Source: Amia ocellicauda (lineage: Eukaryota > Chordata > Actinopteri > Amiiformes > Amiidae). Taken from it: DNA of 64,000 nucleotides. The stretch covers positions 34,804,227 to 34,868,226 of the forward strand of contig NC_089863.1 of NCBI RefSeq assembly GCF_036373705.1, in the 5' to 3' direction. Made by a program: the position numbers and the translations under genes. The notes under the pieces are model-generated. The model worked only from the letters and a program-made list of their open reading frames with translations, did no database searches and had not been told where the DNA came from. Of this stretch, positions 47,334 to 59,678 are shown piece after piece (position 1 is the first letter of the stretch; each line of letters opens with the position of its first letter).

Positions 47334-48207
47334 CAGCTCTGGAAAAAATTAAGAGACCACTGACCATTTTTCTTAAATCAGCATCTCTACATGTATGGCA
47401 GCCATTCCATTCCAGTGTCTACTGAATGAGCTACTGATTAGGTGATCACCTGGACAATTATCTTATTTAACGAGGAATATAAAAAACACTGCTGTGGTCA
47501 TCATTATCCTCTTGCAATAGGACCAGCTGGATGGTAAAAACAGTGCTAATAGTACCTCAAAAGCAGTTGGAATAAAAAAATAACTATTGACCATGCCAAA
47601 AGAGTTGAAAAGGAAAGTTCTGAGTGAGGAAAACAAAGGTTCAATTCTGGCTTTACTGGCAGAGGGATACAGTGAGCATCGGGTGGCTTCCATCCTTACA
47701 ATTTCAAAGACGACGGTTCATAAGAACAAGGTCAAGCAGCAGACATTGAGGACAACAAAGCTACAGACCGGCAGAGGACGAAAACGACTCTCCACTGACC
47801 GGGATGACCACCAACTCATTCGAATGTCACTCGACAACCAAAGGATGACAGCAAGTGACCTACAATAAGAATGGCAAACGGCAGCTGGGGTGAAGTGCAC
47901 AGCGAGGATGGTTTGAAACAGGCTCCTACGGGCAGGGCTGAAGTCGTGCAAAGCTAGAAAAAAGCCCTTCATCAATGAGAAGCAAAGAGCCAGGCTGAGG
48001 TTTGCAAAAGACCATAAAGATTGGATAGTAGAGCACTGGAGTAAGGACATCTTCTCTGATGAGTCCAATTTCAGCATTGCCCAACATCTGGTCATCTAAT
48101 GGTTAGATGAAGACCTGGAGAGGCCTACAAGCCACATTGTCCCGCACCCACTGTGACATTTGGTGGAGGATCGGTGATGATTTGGGGGTGCTTCAGCAAG
48201 GCTGGAA
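47334..48207 (+). mobile_element. Tc1-like element, degenerate and 3'-truncated
   Basis: Left end after TA begins CAGCTCTGGAAAAAATTAAG AGACC. Transposase relic from ATG 47593: MPKELKRKVLSEENKG, HTH part, stop after RMTASDLQ, then KSCKARKKPFINEKQRARLR and FSDESNFSI (first catalytic site) with further stops. The sequence ends near 48207 without a right terminus. Same terminal family as the 76-bp MITE at 33268. Confidence 0.75.
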
Positions 48208-48209
48208 AT

Positions 48210-49350
48210 AACTAATTCTATCAAACAAATACAAATTAAATTGCCTTATGGTAACCCAGGTACAATTATTTTGACACAGGCTAAATTATAGTGTCCAGTA
48301 TTATAATTTGTTCACACTCAAGAGCTACAAATGTTAAACATTTCCTCAAACCCCAGGTTCATAACAGATCACTGAAGTGATCTCTTGCTTCTACTCTGGA
48401 GTCACTAAAACAGTAACGGTGGTGGAACCATCAGTAAGTTTTATTTCGTTGTGAGAATCCATCATGCGTTGGTGGTATACAAACTAACCACAACCTCAGC
48501 TATTTAAACCCTTGTTGCCTAATTGGAACGGTTTAATACAGATTGTGTAATGTAATGACATTGAATTGACACACAATGTATCACACATGGGGATTGCATT
48601 CCATAATAAACATCTGTCCTGAACTTGTTCCCTCATATTGTTTCCTTTAATGTGTTTATTCCATTCATTGTCTCATCGCCAGTCATTTAGGTCACAGCTT
48701 TATTATACATACACCTTTTCAGATGCTCTCTATGAACGCACACATGGGCTAAATGTGTTCGCCTGTACAGTCTGTGCAGAATGATCCCAGTGAACGCATG
48801 CTGCGTGTCGCCATTGGCCTCGTGGTGCAGCCCGATTGACCAATCACACAGGCACTGTGTTGCCTATCCTCTACGGGATCGCTGGAATTCTGCAGATCTG
48901 CACTGAACTGCAGGAATCTGCGCTACAGGGATGTGACCAATAATAGAATCAAAAAGTCGACTGATTCAGAATGCATTTGATTAGTTTCTTGTAATTTCTC
49001 CTAATTCGAGCCTGGCAGAATATAATTTATTGATCGATGGTTTTAATCATTTATTACTAGGTCTTATACATATTACATTTTCAAACTGCATGGGAAAAAA
49101 AAGTGAATGAGAAAAGAGAAGTAATTCTCAAGACGGCCCAGCAAAACTTCACAGTCAACGGTTATCAATATCGGGAAAAGTCCTGACTGTGATCGCCCAA
49201 AAGCTGGTTTCCAGGGAGATAAGGTCACATGCTGGAGTGCCGGCCCTGCACCTGGATTGCCAGACTTTCTCTTATCAGCTTAGAAAATGTTGAGCAAAGC
49301 AACACAACTTTACACAACATAGGAAGGGTTTGAACATTTTTTATTTATTA
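48210..49350. other. No gene recognised
   Basis: AT-rich with no coding signal. A CCAAT-type motif (GATTGACCAATCAC, about 48833-48846) is the only regulatory-looking feature, and nothing downstream supports a promoter. Confidence 0.35.
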
Positions 49351-49391
49351 AAAATGTTGAGTTGCGATCCTTGGTCTTCCTACACACCTAC

Positions 49392-49497
49392 CGTCCAGCC
49401 CGGCAGACAGGCACAGATGCCCAGGCCCTGGCAGCGCCCCTTGTTCTGGCAGGGGCAGCGTGGGGGGCAGCTTTGCTTTGGGCAGAAGTTCGTACAG
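49392..49497 (-). pseudogene. EGF-like exon, left arm of inverted repeat
   Basis: A 106-nt exon-like segment on the minus strand with an open EGF-type frame (CTNFCPKQSCPPRCPCQ, then NKGRCQGLGICACLPGWT) and a GTAGGTG donor. The expected acceptor AG is GG here (49498-49499), so normal splicing into it is unlikely. Its partner at 50380-50459 keeps the acceptor but has lost 26 bp. Only the outer part of this arm is missing in copy 1, cut by the window start. Confidence 0.5.
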
Positions 49498-50379
49498 CCG
49501 GGGGGAAACATAGTGAACCCTTTGCTGAGATCAACACACTGACACACAGGACTTTGTCCCATTCCATTTGTGTGTTCAATATAACATGGTTTCTCCTGCA
49601 ACGCGGTGAGAGATTTTAACGCCTGAGGAGCACGTTATATCGGGGTAGAGCTGTAATAAATAAAAGCCGAAACTTGTACACATCCCGTTTCTCTTCCTGT
49701 CTCAGTCCTGATGCCCAGACACACTCCTACGTGCCTGCAGTCAATACAGCCTAATTGCAGAAGATCTAAATGCGCACAAAAGATGGCAACACATTTTAGC
49801 ATTCCTATCAGACTAGTTCTATCCACTCTAGTTAGCTAGTAACCGAAGCGAATGCTCGTGTTAGGCCTACATCTTACAGAAGCGCTAGTTATGCTTTTTT
49901 TATAGAACAGTGTACAGCCTACAGTATTATAGATTTTAATACATTTTACATTTAATACACAAACCGTTGTGTGTTTTAGCGGAGACCCAGCAAATGTTGA
50001 GGCTGCGAGACTACTACAGCAAGGCCAATATAATCTGCCCATGTTGGAAAAAACTAAAATTATTCTTCTTCTACAATGGCAATGCTTGCAATATCACCAG
50101 TTTCAATCATGATTGCAAACTGAAGCTAACAATCTATCTGTACAGTTGTGAACTGTGTAATGACACAACGAACTTCCTGTACAATCTCAGCTACAGAACA
50201 ATTGTGTATAAGTTTTGGCTTTTATTTATTACAGCTCTATAACGCGCTCCTCAGGAGCCAAAAACTCTCAACGCGTTGCAAGAGAAACCGCATTATATCG
50301 AACACACAAATGGAATGGGACAAAGTCCTGTGTGTCAGTGTGATGATCTCAGCAAAGGGTTCACTATGTTTCCCCCCAG

Positions 50380-50459
50380 CTGTACGAACCTCTGCCCAAA
50401 GCAAAGCTGCCCCCCACGCTGCCCCTGCCAGAACGAGGGGCGCTGCCAGGGCCTGGACG
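50380..50459 (+). pseudogene. EGF-like exon, right arm of inverted repeat, copy 2
   Basis: Same as 881-960: intact acceptor and GTAAGTG donor, cysteine-rich EGF-like frame, 26-bp internal deletion relative to the inverted partner at 49392-49497. Confidence 0.5.
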
Positions 50460-50543
50460 GTAAGTGTGTAGGAAGACCAAGGATTGCAACTCAAAATGCA
50501 AAATCTCAAAACTTAAAGTTAAAATCCAGCCGAATGAGATAAG

Positions 50544-50725
50544 AATGAGCATCTTAATAACGACCCGAGTCGCCGCACATACTCGCCGGTCGCCGCAGCC
50601 GTAGGTGCCCAGGGGGCAGGGGTCCTAGCAGCGGGAGTCACTGTAGCCGGGCAGGGAGCGGTAGGCTCCGGTCAGGGGGTTGCACTGACCTCCGTTCTCA
50701 CACTGGAAGGCCCGGCCATCACAGG
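50544..50725 (-). pseudogene. EGF-like exon remnant, copy 2
   Basis: Identical to the copy at 1045-1226, including the acceptor, the in-frame TAG and the lost cysteines. The damage therefore predates the block duplication or was homogenised with it. Confidence 0.55.
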
Positions 50726-51084
50726 CTGCAAGACAGCAACGGCGATACAGGGTTACACTGACCACACGACTGCTGGCCTGGAGGGTCATTTGTGCCGACA
50801 TTTAAAAAATAAAAACTTATATAAATAAATAAATAGCCCCCGCATATAAATTCAGTCCCAGCAGACATGGCATGGTTAGACACTCGGGTGTGAATTGTAG
50901 GAACTGAAGGAGGGCAGAGATGAGATTTGAAGGCAGCAGTTGCCCAGGGAGTGAGAGTGAGGGCAGAGAGAGGGGACGGGGGCAAGAGAGGTCCGTGGTG
51001 TGTCAGAGGACATGATGAGATACAGCGGCCTGATTCGGTTACCCTGTGTAGCTCCTGAGGGGGTGACCATCTCCTCCCTTCTTC

Positions 51085-54000
51085 TCATGGCCAGCAGCAG
51101 AAGAGCCTCTTCCACAAGGGCTCCTTCGCTGGCCTCTGTCGCTGGGAGGCAGTGCAGCACTCCAGGGCCCGAGAGGCACAGCTCCTGACCTGTGCGTCAC
51201 TCTCCTCCTGCAGGGCCTGCGTCAGAGCTGGAGACACAGGGAGAGGACAGGCTGAACACACAGCTCTGGTGTGTCTGAGTGACAAGAGAGGGCACAGCAA
51301 CAGGCCGACGCACTCTGTTCCAGCCCAGCAGCAAAGACTGGCTCTTTACACACAGCCAGGACCAGAGCAGCAGTGACATGGTAACACACTGACGCACTCA
51401 AGGGCTGCAATACCTCCGACGCTCTGATCCACCCATCGACGACTGAGGAGGGACTGTGGGATGTTTTTAATCAGGGACTCTGTGGGTCAGAGAAAGCAAC
51501 ACTGAGTCACAATTCAGCACAGATCTCAGCTACAATGTGCCTATGAGCTCCATCACGGGCCCATATCCTGCCCAGCTGTGTCTCATCTCCTCACCTGTAA
51601 AGACGGCGGCACTGGCTCTGACTTCAGGAAAGCGGCTGCTCAGGCAGTACAGGGCGCAGCTGAAGGACCAGTCCAGGGCCTCAGGGAAATCAGACGCCTA
51701 GAGAAGACAGGGATCAGATTCGGGGACTCTCAGCAGACCTGTAACTCAAGAGCCACAAACATGCAGCATCTCTCTGTCCTTAATACGCAACAGAATGGCC
51801 ATACTGTCCTTACCCAGAATGCAAGGTCGTCCAGGAAGGCGCGAAAGTCCAAAACCCCTTCCTCCTGGTTCTTTGAGATGAGCCTCCTGATGGTGCTCAG
51901 TTCTGGCGCTGACCCACTGTTGTTCAAGGTCAGGAGGCAGGCCTACACACGAGACACAAGCTGATCCTCAACACTCTGCACTGATGCCTTGACACAGCGG
52001 CACGATCTGAACGGAACATCTCAAATTTTACGTTTTTGGTCACTACCCAACGTTTAAAATGTTATGCCCCAGTGGCCTCTGATCTGCCCTTACCTGGGTC
52101 ACCTCATTGCTGGGGTCTCGGAAGTGCAGCGCCAGGCACACCAGCGCCCCCTGTAGCTCCCATTTGATGTGGGCCGTCACTGCCTGGCATCGGCACAGCT
52201 CACCCAGCACGTTGGCGCCCACACAGCGCAGCTCCGCGTCGTCCTGGAAACAAGCAGGGGGGGGGGGTCAGGCACAGAGTGGTGACAGCACAGCCAGTGA
52301 CACACTGAGCACAACAGCCTGCAGGCCAGACACCGAAGCCTAAAACAGCAACTCACTCTTTCCCAGAGCACAGTGACCCTGTGCAGGACGTCTGCAGCGA
52401 CATCCCGGGCGACGCCGTCCCTTCTCAAGTGGGGCAGGACCTGTGAGAGGGAGGACAGAGCTCCCAGGACCGCCTGCCTGTCGGTCACGTCTGTATCCTG
52501 CAGGGCCGAGCAGATGATGGCCAGCAGTTCCCGGCTGTGTTCTTCCACCTGCATAGAGACACCCAAAGCACCCTGTCAGCACGTATACCCCCAAAGTGAA
52601 GAATTGAAACATCGCCATGTCCGGTGGCAGGCGGTCCTGCATTGCACACTGTCCTTACCTGGGCGGCAGTGGCTCTCCCCAGGCCTTGGTATAGCTGCAG
52701 TCTCACAAGCACAGAGGAGTCCTGGGCTTGGCGCTTCAGGGTCTTCACAAGCACGGCCTTCAACTGCTTCTCTGAGCCGCACAGCAGCTGCAAGACAGGA
52801 GAGACAGTGAGAGCAGCTCCCCGGCAACGCACAAGCTGGGAGAGCGAGGCGCCGTTAGAGCTGCACACAGAGACACACTCACCTCAGAGAAGAAAGCCGT
52901 CGCCGTGACTCTGTGCTGCTCCCGGTCAGAGCTCAGGAAAGGGACAAGGACCTTCACGATGCCTGGGAGCTGCAGGCCACCGTGCTGAGCCATGGCCCTG
53001 GAGGACAAAGGGACAGCTAGTGAGCAGACAATAAATATGAATATGTTCCTGTCAGTGCAGTCTGTGATGAATAGAGAGACCCGTACCTGGCCAGGAGACG
53101 GACCCCCTCGGTGTGGCTCTTGGAGCTCCACAGCAAAGCCCAGGCCGCCTCCTGCTCCAGTTGCTCCATCACTGTCCCCAACTGGGCCTGGAGAAGTAGG
53201 GCCCGCACAGCCAGCATGGTTTCTCCGAGGATCTCACTGTGGCCCATCTGCAGAAGGAGGGCCCCAAATGGTTGGGGGGCGGCTAGCAGCTCCTGCACAG
53301 CACAGGTCACCTGACACAGGGAGAGACACACAGGGTCACACTCAGAGAGAAGGCACCCAATTTACAGCACTATATCTTTGAAAGCGTCACAGAGAGATGT
53401 ACTCACAGTCAGGGTTTCGTGCCCAGCGGGCGAGGTGCTCATGAGTTTTCTCATGAGGAACGCCAGCAGCCTGCGGGACAACTTGCCCTCAGCACCCAAG
53501 GCCCTCCACAGCGCACAGATGGAGCTGGGGGAGACAGAGACCCAGTGAGACAGACACACAGGAGCTACTCGCTGTGACACACGAGCCGATCAACACTGCG
53601 GCCAGCCACTGTGAAAGACAGACCCTTGTGTGTGGCTTACCTGTCCAGCGGCAGGGCTCGGCTTAGCAGCATCACGGCGAGCACCTCCGGGCGCCCAGAC
53701 ACGAGGCGGACGACCACTCTCAGCTGCCGGTTAGTCAGGTGGAGCAGGCAGGGCTGCAGTGATTCCAGGATCTCAGAGACCTGGAGGACAGATGAGACAG
53801 GCGCTCAGTGTGCCGCCCAGCGTAGCGAGAGGAAACACGGCGAGAGACTCCAAACTGACCCTTACCTGCCTTGTCAGCTCAGCTCGACGGGCCTCCAGGA
53901 CACGAAAGCAGACGGAGCTACAGTCCTGGGGGAAGGAGGGCTGGCCTGGAATGGACTGGGTGTTCCCTGTAATCAAATTTGAGGTTTGGTAGGGAAAGGA

Positions 54001-55686
54001 CAGGACAAATTAATCGATCACAGAGATCAGTAGAAACAATACAGTTACAGGCTGAGAGTGTGTGTGTTTCGAAGTGTTGCTGATGACAGCAGCAGGTCAG
54101 ACAGCACTGAGAGCACAGTAGCGCAGTGGGACAGGACGGGGGGACAGGACGGTACCTGCAGCGATGAGGAGGTGGGCAAGAATCAGCCCGGACGCAGCCC
54201 GGCTCGGCTCACTGACGCTTGTCATCTGCTGAATAATGAATCTGGCGACCATCTTTGGGAAGGCGGTGGCTGTGGGAATAAGGCAGGCAGCACAGAGCAG
54301 TGAGGTCACGACACAGGCCAGCGGATCAGAACCAGGACCCTCTCCTGAGTGAAAGAAGAGAGACGTACCGAGGAGTGGAATGGGGCTCAGGAACACGCTG
54401 TGCTCGTCCGTGGGCAGCTGGCTCTCCCGACGGGCGCGCATCTGAAGGAGACGGGCGCGGACCTGAAGGAGAAAGATGTGGTCACTGCAAACCCAGGGGG
54501 AGGCGTCGCTCCACTGCACAGAGTCGGCACAACAGAGCAGGGTCTGACCTACCTCCTGGTGCAAGCTCCTCAGCAGGACGTCCACAGAGGAGCGGATTAT
54601 ATTACGGTCCGAGCCCAAGGCCGCCAGGACGATGTAGCGCGCATTCTACAATAAAGAAACACAAACTGCACTGTGGGCTGGGTTCACAGACCCCAATCAG
54701 CATGACTCAAGGGCTCCTCAGCATATGTTTGCGAATCTGGCTACGAGCTTTTAACTTCTAAGACAAAGTATCAACCTAAAAACTGTATAAGAAACTAAAC
54801 CAAACCCTTATCCTGATGTTAAACATAAAACCAAGCCTTTAATCTGGAGCCGGTCTGATCTATCCCACCCCTGCTACCCCAGTCAGCAGAGAAAGCCCTA
54901 CCTGGACCAGGACTTCACCATTCGAGCTGCGTTTGTACAGCGCCACTGTGGTGTTGATCAGCCCGCTCAGTCTGGCCCCGAGATTCGCAGGGCACAGCAG
55001 GGGCGTCAGGGCAGCCATGGCAGCCACTACTGCCTCATGCACCTTCAGGATGGACACAGAGACCGGTCAGTGTGGGCAACGCCAAGAGGGCAAAAGAGCA
55101 ACAATTCAGAACAAGGGGGAGAGATGGTAGTACGTTAGGATTATCAGTATACAGGGTGTACAGTGATTTATACTGTGGCAATCCTCTCCCTGTAGATAAC
55201 TCACCCTCCCCAACACATTGTGCCTCAGAACCAGCTGGCAGAGGATCACTGGGCCATAAATCCTGACTGGCCATGTGTGGAGCTGGATGGTTTACCAGTC
55301 CATGATTGACAATCACATTTCCCAGCGGCCCATACCTGCAGGTTCAAGACTTCCACTATGTACCACCTCTGCAAAGTTGAGTATGCAGTGCCCATGACTG
55401 GAGAGAAGTCCTACTTCCTCAGGGTGGGGTCAGCGCTCCCTCTGGGGCCAGAAATGAACTCCTGAATGCTCTCAGAGAAGTTTGTGAGCACTGGGAAATG
55501 ATAAACAGACACCGGGGTCACCCTCCATGCGACACACACGCTTCACTGATATCTGTCCTTCCAGGAGTCAGCTGCAACCTTCACTCACCTGAGCATAGCA
55601 CCATCCTGACCTCTGACTCGGTGGCCCTGATGAGCACAGGATTCAGCCCCTGGATAATGTCCCTGAGACGAGGCACCATTCCGGAC

Positions 55687-55721
<35 letters not shown>

Positions 55722-56922
55722 CAGGTGGTTACGGGTCTTCAAAAAACAGGTCAGTTCCCTGTTGTAAGAACAGTGGCTTCAGGAATCGAAGCAGCAGGCA
55801 GACTCACCATTTGCTCATGACAGACGTCCCAAAAAGGTCAGCCATATGGGGTCTGGTTGCACATCTATCCTGTACAAAATTTCCAGAGCTGCCAAGACCT
55901 CCTGGAGAAAACGGGATCCTAGGGCCAGCAGGATGTCACTGGTTGCTTGCTGTGTGTCAGGAGGCACGTTCTGGGTCAGAGGAATCATTATACAAAAAAA
56001 CAGCAAGGTCTTTGTCTAATGTGCATGTTTCAGAGCACCTCACAGGAGGGAGTGACTCACCGGATCCCTGTCCATCATTCCAGCTGCCATAGTGATGACC
56101 TGTGGAGGGGCTTATGGCCTCAATCTGGCTTGTCAGCAGCTTTCCCATGGCCTGCAGGATGGGGGTCTCATGGTGCACCTGAGCAAAGGAACACAGGAGA
56201 AAGAGCTCAAGAGCGGTGTGACACAGAGCACCCAACACTGAGCCCTGCATCACTCCAAAGAACCATTACAATACAAAAAGGCCTCACGAGGATCAATGTC
56301 TCTCTTCTCTGCATGATTTGACAGCGTTACAGCCTTGAACCCTCTGTGCACAACGACACTGAGAGGTGTATGGATTGCCAAAAACTCAGCCACACAATGT
56401 ACACACTTTATAAGCTGCCAAATCAACTGCAGAAAACATAAAAAACTCAGAAGGCATGATTCCTACTGACAGACAAGTCCCAAGTCTCACCCAGTGGTCC
56501 CTCTGCAAGTAACCGACACACCACAAACAGAAGTCGTCTGGGTGGGCCACGTCGGAGAAAGCCACTATCTTCTCCTGCAGCTCTTGCTCGGGGGCCTCTG
56601 CGTCAACGGCACGCTGGAGAGCAAACATCTTCACTGAGGAGACAATACCAAAACATAAATATGGTCAAGATCAAGTCCAGCACAGCAGCAACACGTGGAC
56701 GATCAGACATTCTGCTGTCTGTCACTGGAGTCTTCAATTAAGCGCAGACCTCATGTCTGTAATTCCTCTGTAGGATACTCCGGAAATACATGTGCAGATG
56801 AAATCCAAATATCAGATATTTAAAGGAAGAGCTCCAAACTGAGGATTGTATTTCTTGTTACTAGTCAATAAAAAGGACTCAAAACAAATAGGCAACTCAC
56901 CTAAGGCCTCAAAACCATCCAT
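51085..56922 (-). pseudogene. MROH family gene, copy 2, degenerate
   Basis: Same 21-exon structure as copy 1 (last exon 51085-51227, first exon 56901-56922). It shares the codon-149 TGA (55815-55817) and adds two lesions of its own. An 8-bp deletion at the 56100/56101 junction leaves exon 3 (56061-56178) at 118 nt instead of 126. A CAG to TAG change at 55411-55413 creates a stop in exon 6. The upstream region that in copy 1 carries promoter-like sequence is missing, replaced by a retroelement fragment from 57399. Missense changes also occur in exons 2, 3 and 4. Exons 7-21 look identical to copy 1. I call it a pseudogene because several independent lesions are confined to its 5' third. Confidence 0.85.
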
Positions 56923-57398
56923 CTTGGTGTGGTAATACTACATTAAAACAGAAGAATTCTGGGTTATGTTTCATTTCACTTTATTGATTGAATTATTTTG
57001 TGTGATTAAACATAGTATGCTGACCATTGGTGCATTAGAGTGAAAAAAATCAAGTCAAAGAATGATAAAGTGTAATTTATGGTTGTGAAGCAAAGATATG
57101 TCTGAGTCCAGATCTGCCCTACTTCATATATGCCTACAATAATCTTTAACAAATTAAAACAAAAGCCTTCTGTTAATACTTATATTTACATCAATTTCAA
57201 CGTTTTATTTTTGTACTTTGTCAAATTAATGTACTAAAGCAATGTAAGCAACGGGGTATATTACTCATTCAAGAATTGTGTGTGTGTGTTGGAAAGGGGC
57301 GTTTGGAGGTGTGATTGCCCCCCCCTGGAGTCTGGACCTTGACTATACCTTGACCAAGAAATTTGGACCCTGACACAAAATAATTGACTACCCCTGCA

Positions 57399-59319
57399 GG
57401 GAGCTGATCCATCAGGCCAGACCAGACGAGACGGGGAGGTGCCGGTTGACAGAGCTGCAGAGTCCTGGGTCCTTGGAGCGGTCCAGAGGCCGAGGCGAGT
57501 GGAGATTGGGACAGACCGGGAGCGACAGGGGACCTAGCCAGAGGAGTCGGCGGACTCCTCACGGAGTGGGTCCCACCCAGAAGCCCGGCCGACCATCTAC
57601 CCGGAGCCCGGCCTGACCAGGACTGCTCCCTGCTGACGTCACCAGCCAGGATCCAGGAGAGGCCTCGGATTCCAGGGACCGACCAGGCCGATCGGCAACG
57701 TCCCTGAGGGAGGCCTCCTGCAGCCAGGGCCCGGACTTCTCCCCGCAAGGCCCGCTCCCTGCAAGAGCCCCGGAGGTGGAAGCTGCTCCCCAGCCAGGTG
57801 GACTTGCCCCGACCTCCGGATTGAGAGCCTCTGGACCCTTCTCCCAGGTAGGAAAGCGCAGCATGGCCCAGCGAACCGCCGGTGTGAGGCGCCATAATGC
57901 GGTGCGCTTCAGCCGTGAGGCTGGAGCCGAGACCGCGGCCCTCACCCGGCTGGAGTTCAGCAGGTCTGTGCTGCAGAGGGGCCTGGGCTTTGCCCCTTCT
58001 GAGCTGAACTGTGTGGTTAAACTGCCTGGACCTAGGGACGTGTTTGAGGTGAGTTTTAAGAACCCTCAAGTGCTGGAGAGTTTTTGGAATTTGTATAGAG
58101 AAAAAAAAAGACAGTATGCCCCTGAGTGACTTTGTGGTCGATGCCCTGACAGATAGAGAGGTAAAAATAGTAACTATTCAGTTCTATAATGAAGCAGTGG
58201 CAGAGTACGACGTAGAGGTATGGCTGAGGAGACACTGCGAGATCCTGTCTGAAAGCAGGAGAGTTAATGATGAGGACGGGTTCTGGACCGGTGCTCGGCG
58301 GTGGCAGGTTGCGCCTGCAGGTGGAAGTGGCCGCCATCAGCGGAGTACGCCATCTGCCAAGCACCGTGGTATTAGGAGCAAATAGGGGGCTTGTCTTCTA
58401 CCATGGCATGCCCAAATTATGCAGGAACTGCGGGGCCCTGGGTCATTTAGCCGCAGCCTGCACTGTTGTTAAGTGCAAGGTCTGTGGCGGAGAACATCTG
58501 ACCAGGGCCTGCAAGCAGGAGAGGGCCTGCAACCTGTGCGGTGGGGGAGGGCATCTCTTTAGGAATTGCCCCTCCTCCTATGCAAATAGGGCGCGGGCCC
58601 TCGGGGGTGGTGGAGAGAGAGAGAATCAAGTGGAGGCTCCTCCAAAGGTGATACCCCAAGATGGGGGTAGAGAGGAAACAATCCTCAGGAGCCTCATAGG
58701 CTCCCTCTCTGACTCTGGGTCAGAAGTGGAGGCAGAGGGGGAGTGGACAGTGGTAGCGGGGAAGAGGAGGAGGGCAGAGAAGAGGAGCATGGGTAGGGGG
58801 GGTATGATGAATAAAAGGATCCATTCTGCAGATTCTCCCCCCCCTGCCAGCTCCTCCCCCGCTGCAGAGACCTCTCCCTCTAATTTTTACACGCCCCACT
58901 CTGACTCCGGAGAGGAGAGCAGTGGGCCTTCTCCACTGCCCCGAGTGGGCAGCCTGGTGGATGAGAGGCCCCCTAGAAACAACATTCCTCCTGCCCCACA
59001 ACTGAGACTCTCCCAGGGGAGGGGTCAGGTATGCCCTCCCGGCAGTAGTGGGAGAGCCGCAGGTCCTCAAGAGACGAGAGTCGGCGCCAGTGTCCTTTCC
59101 CATAAAGACATCAGGGACGTAATGGCAAGGTCACTGGCGCTGGGGGAGGAGGCCTGTGGCGGCAGACAGCCGGGAAGGCAGAGACCACCCCCTCCCCCAC
59201 CATTAGTCAAAAGAACAACTAGCGGGGTCTACACAGTTTTCTCCCCAGTTGTACATAAAGCCTCTGCCCTGCCATCTGCTCGTCGGGCCTCGGCCACAAA
59301 GGAACCAGGGAGAACCTCC
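57399..59319 (+). mobile_element. Tx1/L1-like non-LTR retrotransposon fragment (5' region and ORF1)
   Basis: GC-rich insert present only in copy 2, replacing 661 bp of copy 1 (7922-8582). It comprises a 5' leader (57399-57862) and an ORF1 relic (57863-59319). No ORF2, 3' UTR or poly(A) follows, and the sequence stops abruptly at the hairpin of the neighbouring MITE. Target-primed insertion normally leaves 5'-truncated, 3'-complete copies, so this 3'-less fragment more likely arrived by recombination, template switching or break repair. The family assignment rests on the zinc-knuckle ORF1 type and is from memory. Confidence 0.6.
57863..59319 (+). pseudogene. Zinc-knuckle ORF1 protein (Gag-like) of Tx1/L1-like element
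   Basis: Starts MAQRTAGVRRHNAV. Three zinc knuckles lie at about 58420-58575: CRNCGALGHLAAAC, CKVCGGEHLTRAC and CNLCGGGGHLFRNC; the middle one has one residue fewer. A serine/proline-rich acidic tail follows. The frame shifts twice: at an A9 run near 58101-58109, and near 58310 between the RRWQV stretch and the VEVAAISG stretch. Such proteins bind RNA as the nucleic-acid chaperone of the retroelement. Similar host proteins are sometimes annotated ZCCHC3-like. The end is not native; it runs into MITE sequence. The A9 slippage could be a sequencing error, but the second shift suggests decay. Confidence 0.65.
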
Positions 59320-59678
59320 CTTCAAATGACTTCCTGTATTTTGCCTTAGATTATCACTTCCTGTTTCCGCATTCAGTTTCATAGAAATAAATGGACTAGT
59401 TAACAGGAAGTGATAATCTTGTGCTACATACAGGAAGTGATTTGAAGATCTCGAAATGATTTAGAGATCTCCAAATAAATATGAAGTTATTTGCAGATAT
59501 CGCTAAATCATTTAAAGATATCTCCAAATCATTTAGAGATATCTGTAAATGTACTTTTAAATGAGATATCTGGATTTATTTGCAGATATCTTTAAATGAT
59601 TTAGAGATATCTTGAAATATTTAAAGATATTTTTAAATTAATTAAAGATATCTCTAAATTATAATTTGGCTCGCCATA
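59320..59678. mobile_element. AT-rich palindromic MITE, copy 2, left end lost
   Basis: Matches 8583-8962 but lacks the left terminal repeat and about 80 bp. The break falls exactly at the outer edge of the internal hairpin arm (CTTCAAATGACTTCC), where retroelement sequence begins. Confidence 0.6.

Larger units (their letters stand above)
49357..50494. repeat. Long imperfect inverted repeat flanking about 520 bp
   Basis: Left arm 49357-49683 and right arm 50204-50494 are reverse complements with scattered mismatches and a 26-bp gap. Shared landmarks are TCCTTGGTCTTCCTACACAC at the outer ends and GAGCTGTAATAAATAAAAGC at the inner ends. The arms contain the EGF-like exon. The spacer 49684-50203 is AT-rich and shows no convincing gene. 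Copy 1 shows the same structure at 1-184 and 705-995, with the left arm truncated by the window edge. Confidence 0.8.

Noticed and set aside
57269-58069. Minus-strand frame of 266 codons
   Set aside because: Antisense to the retroelement leader and ORF1; GC-rich sequence yields long chance frames on both strands.
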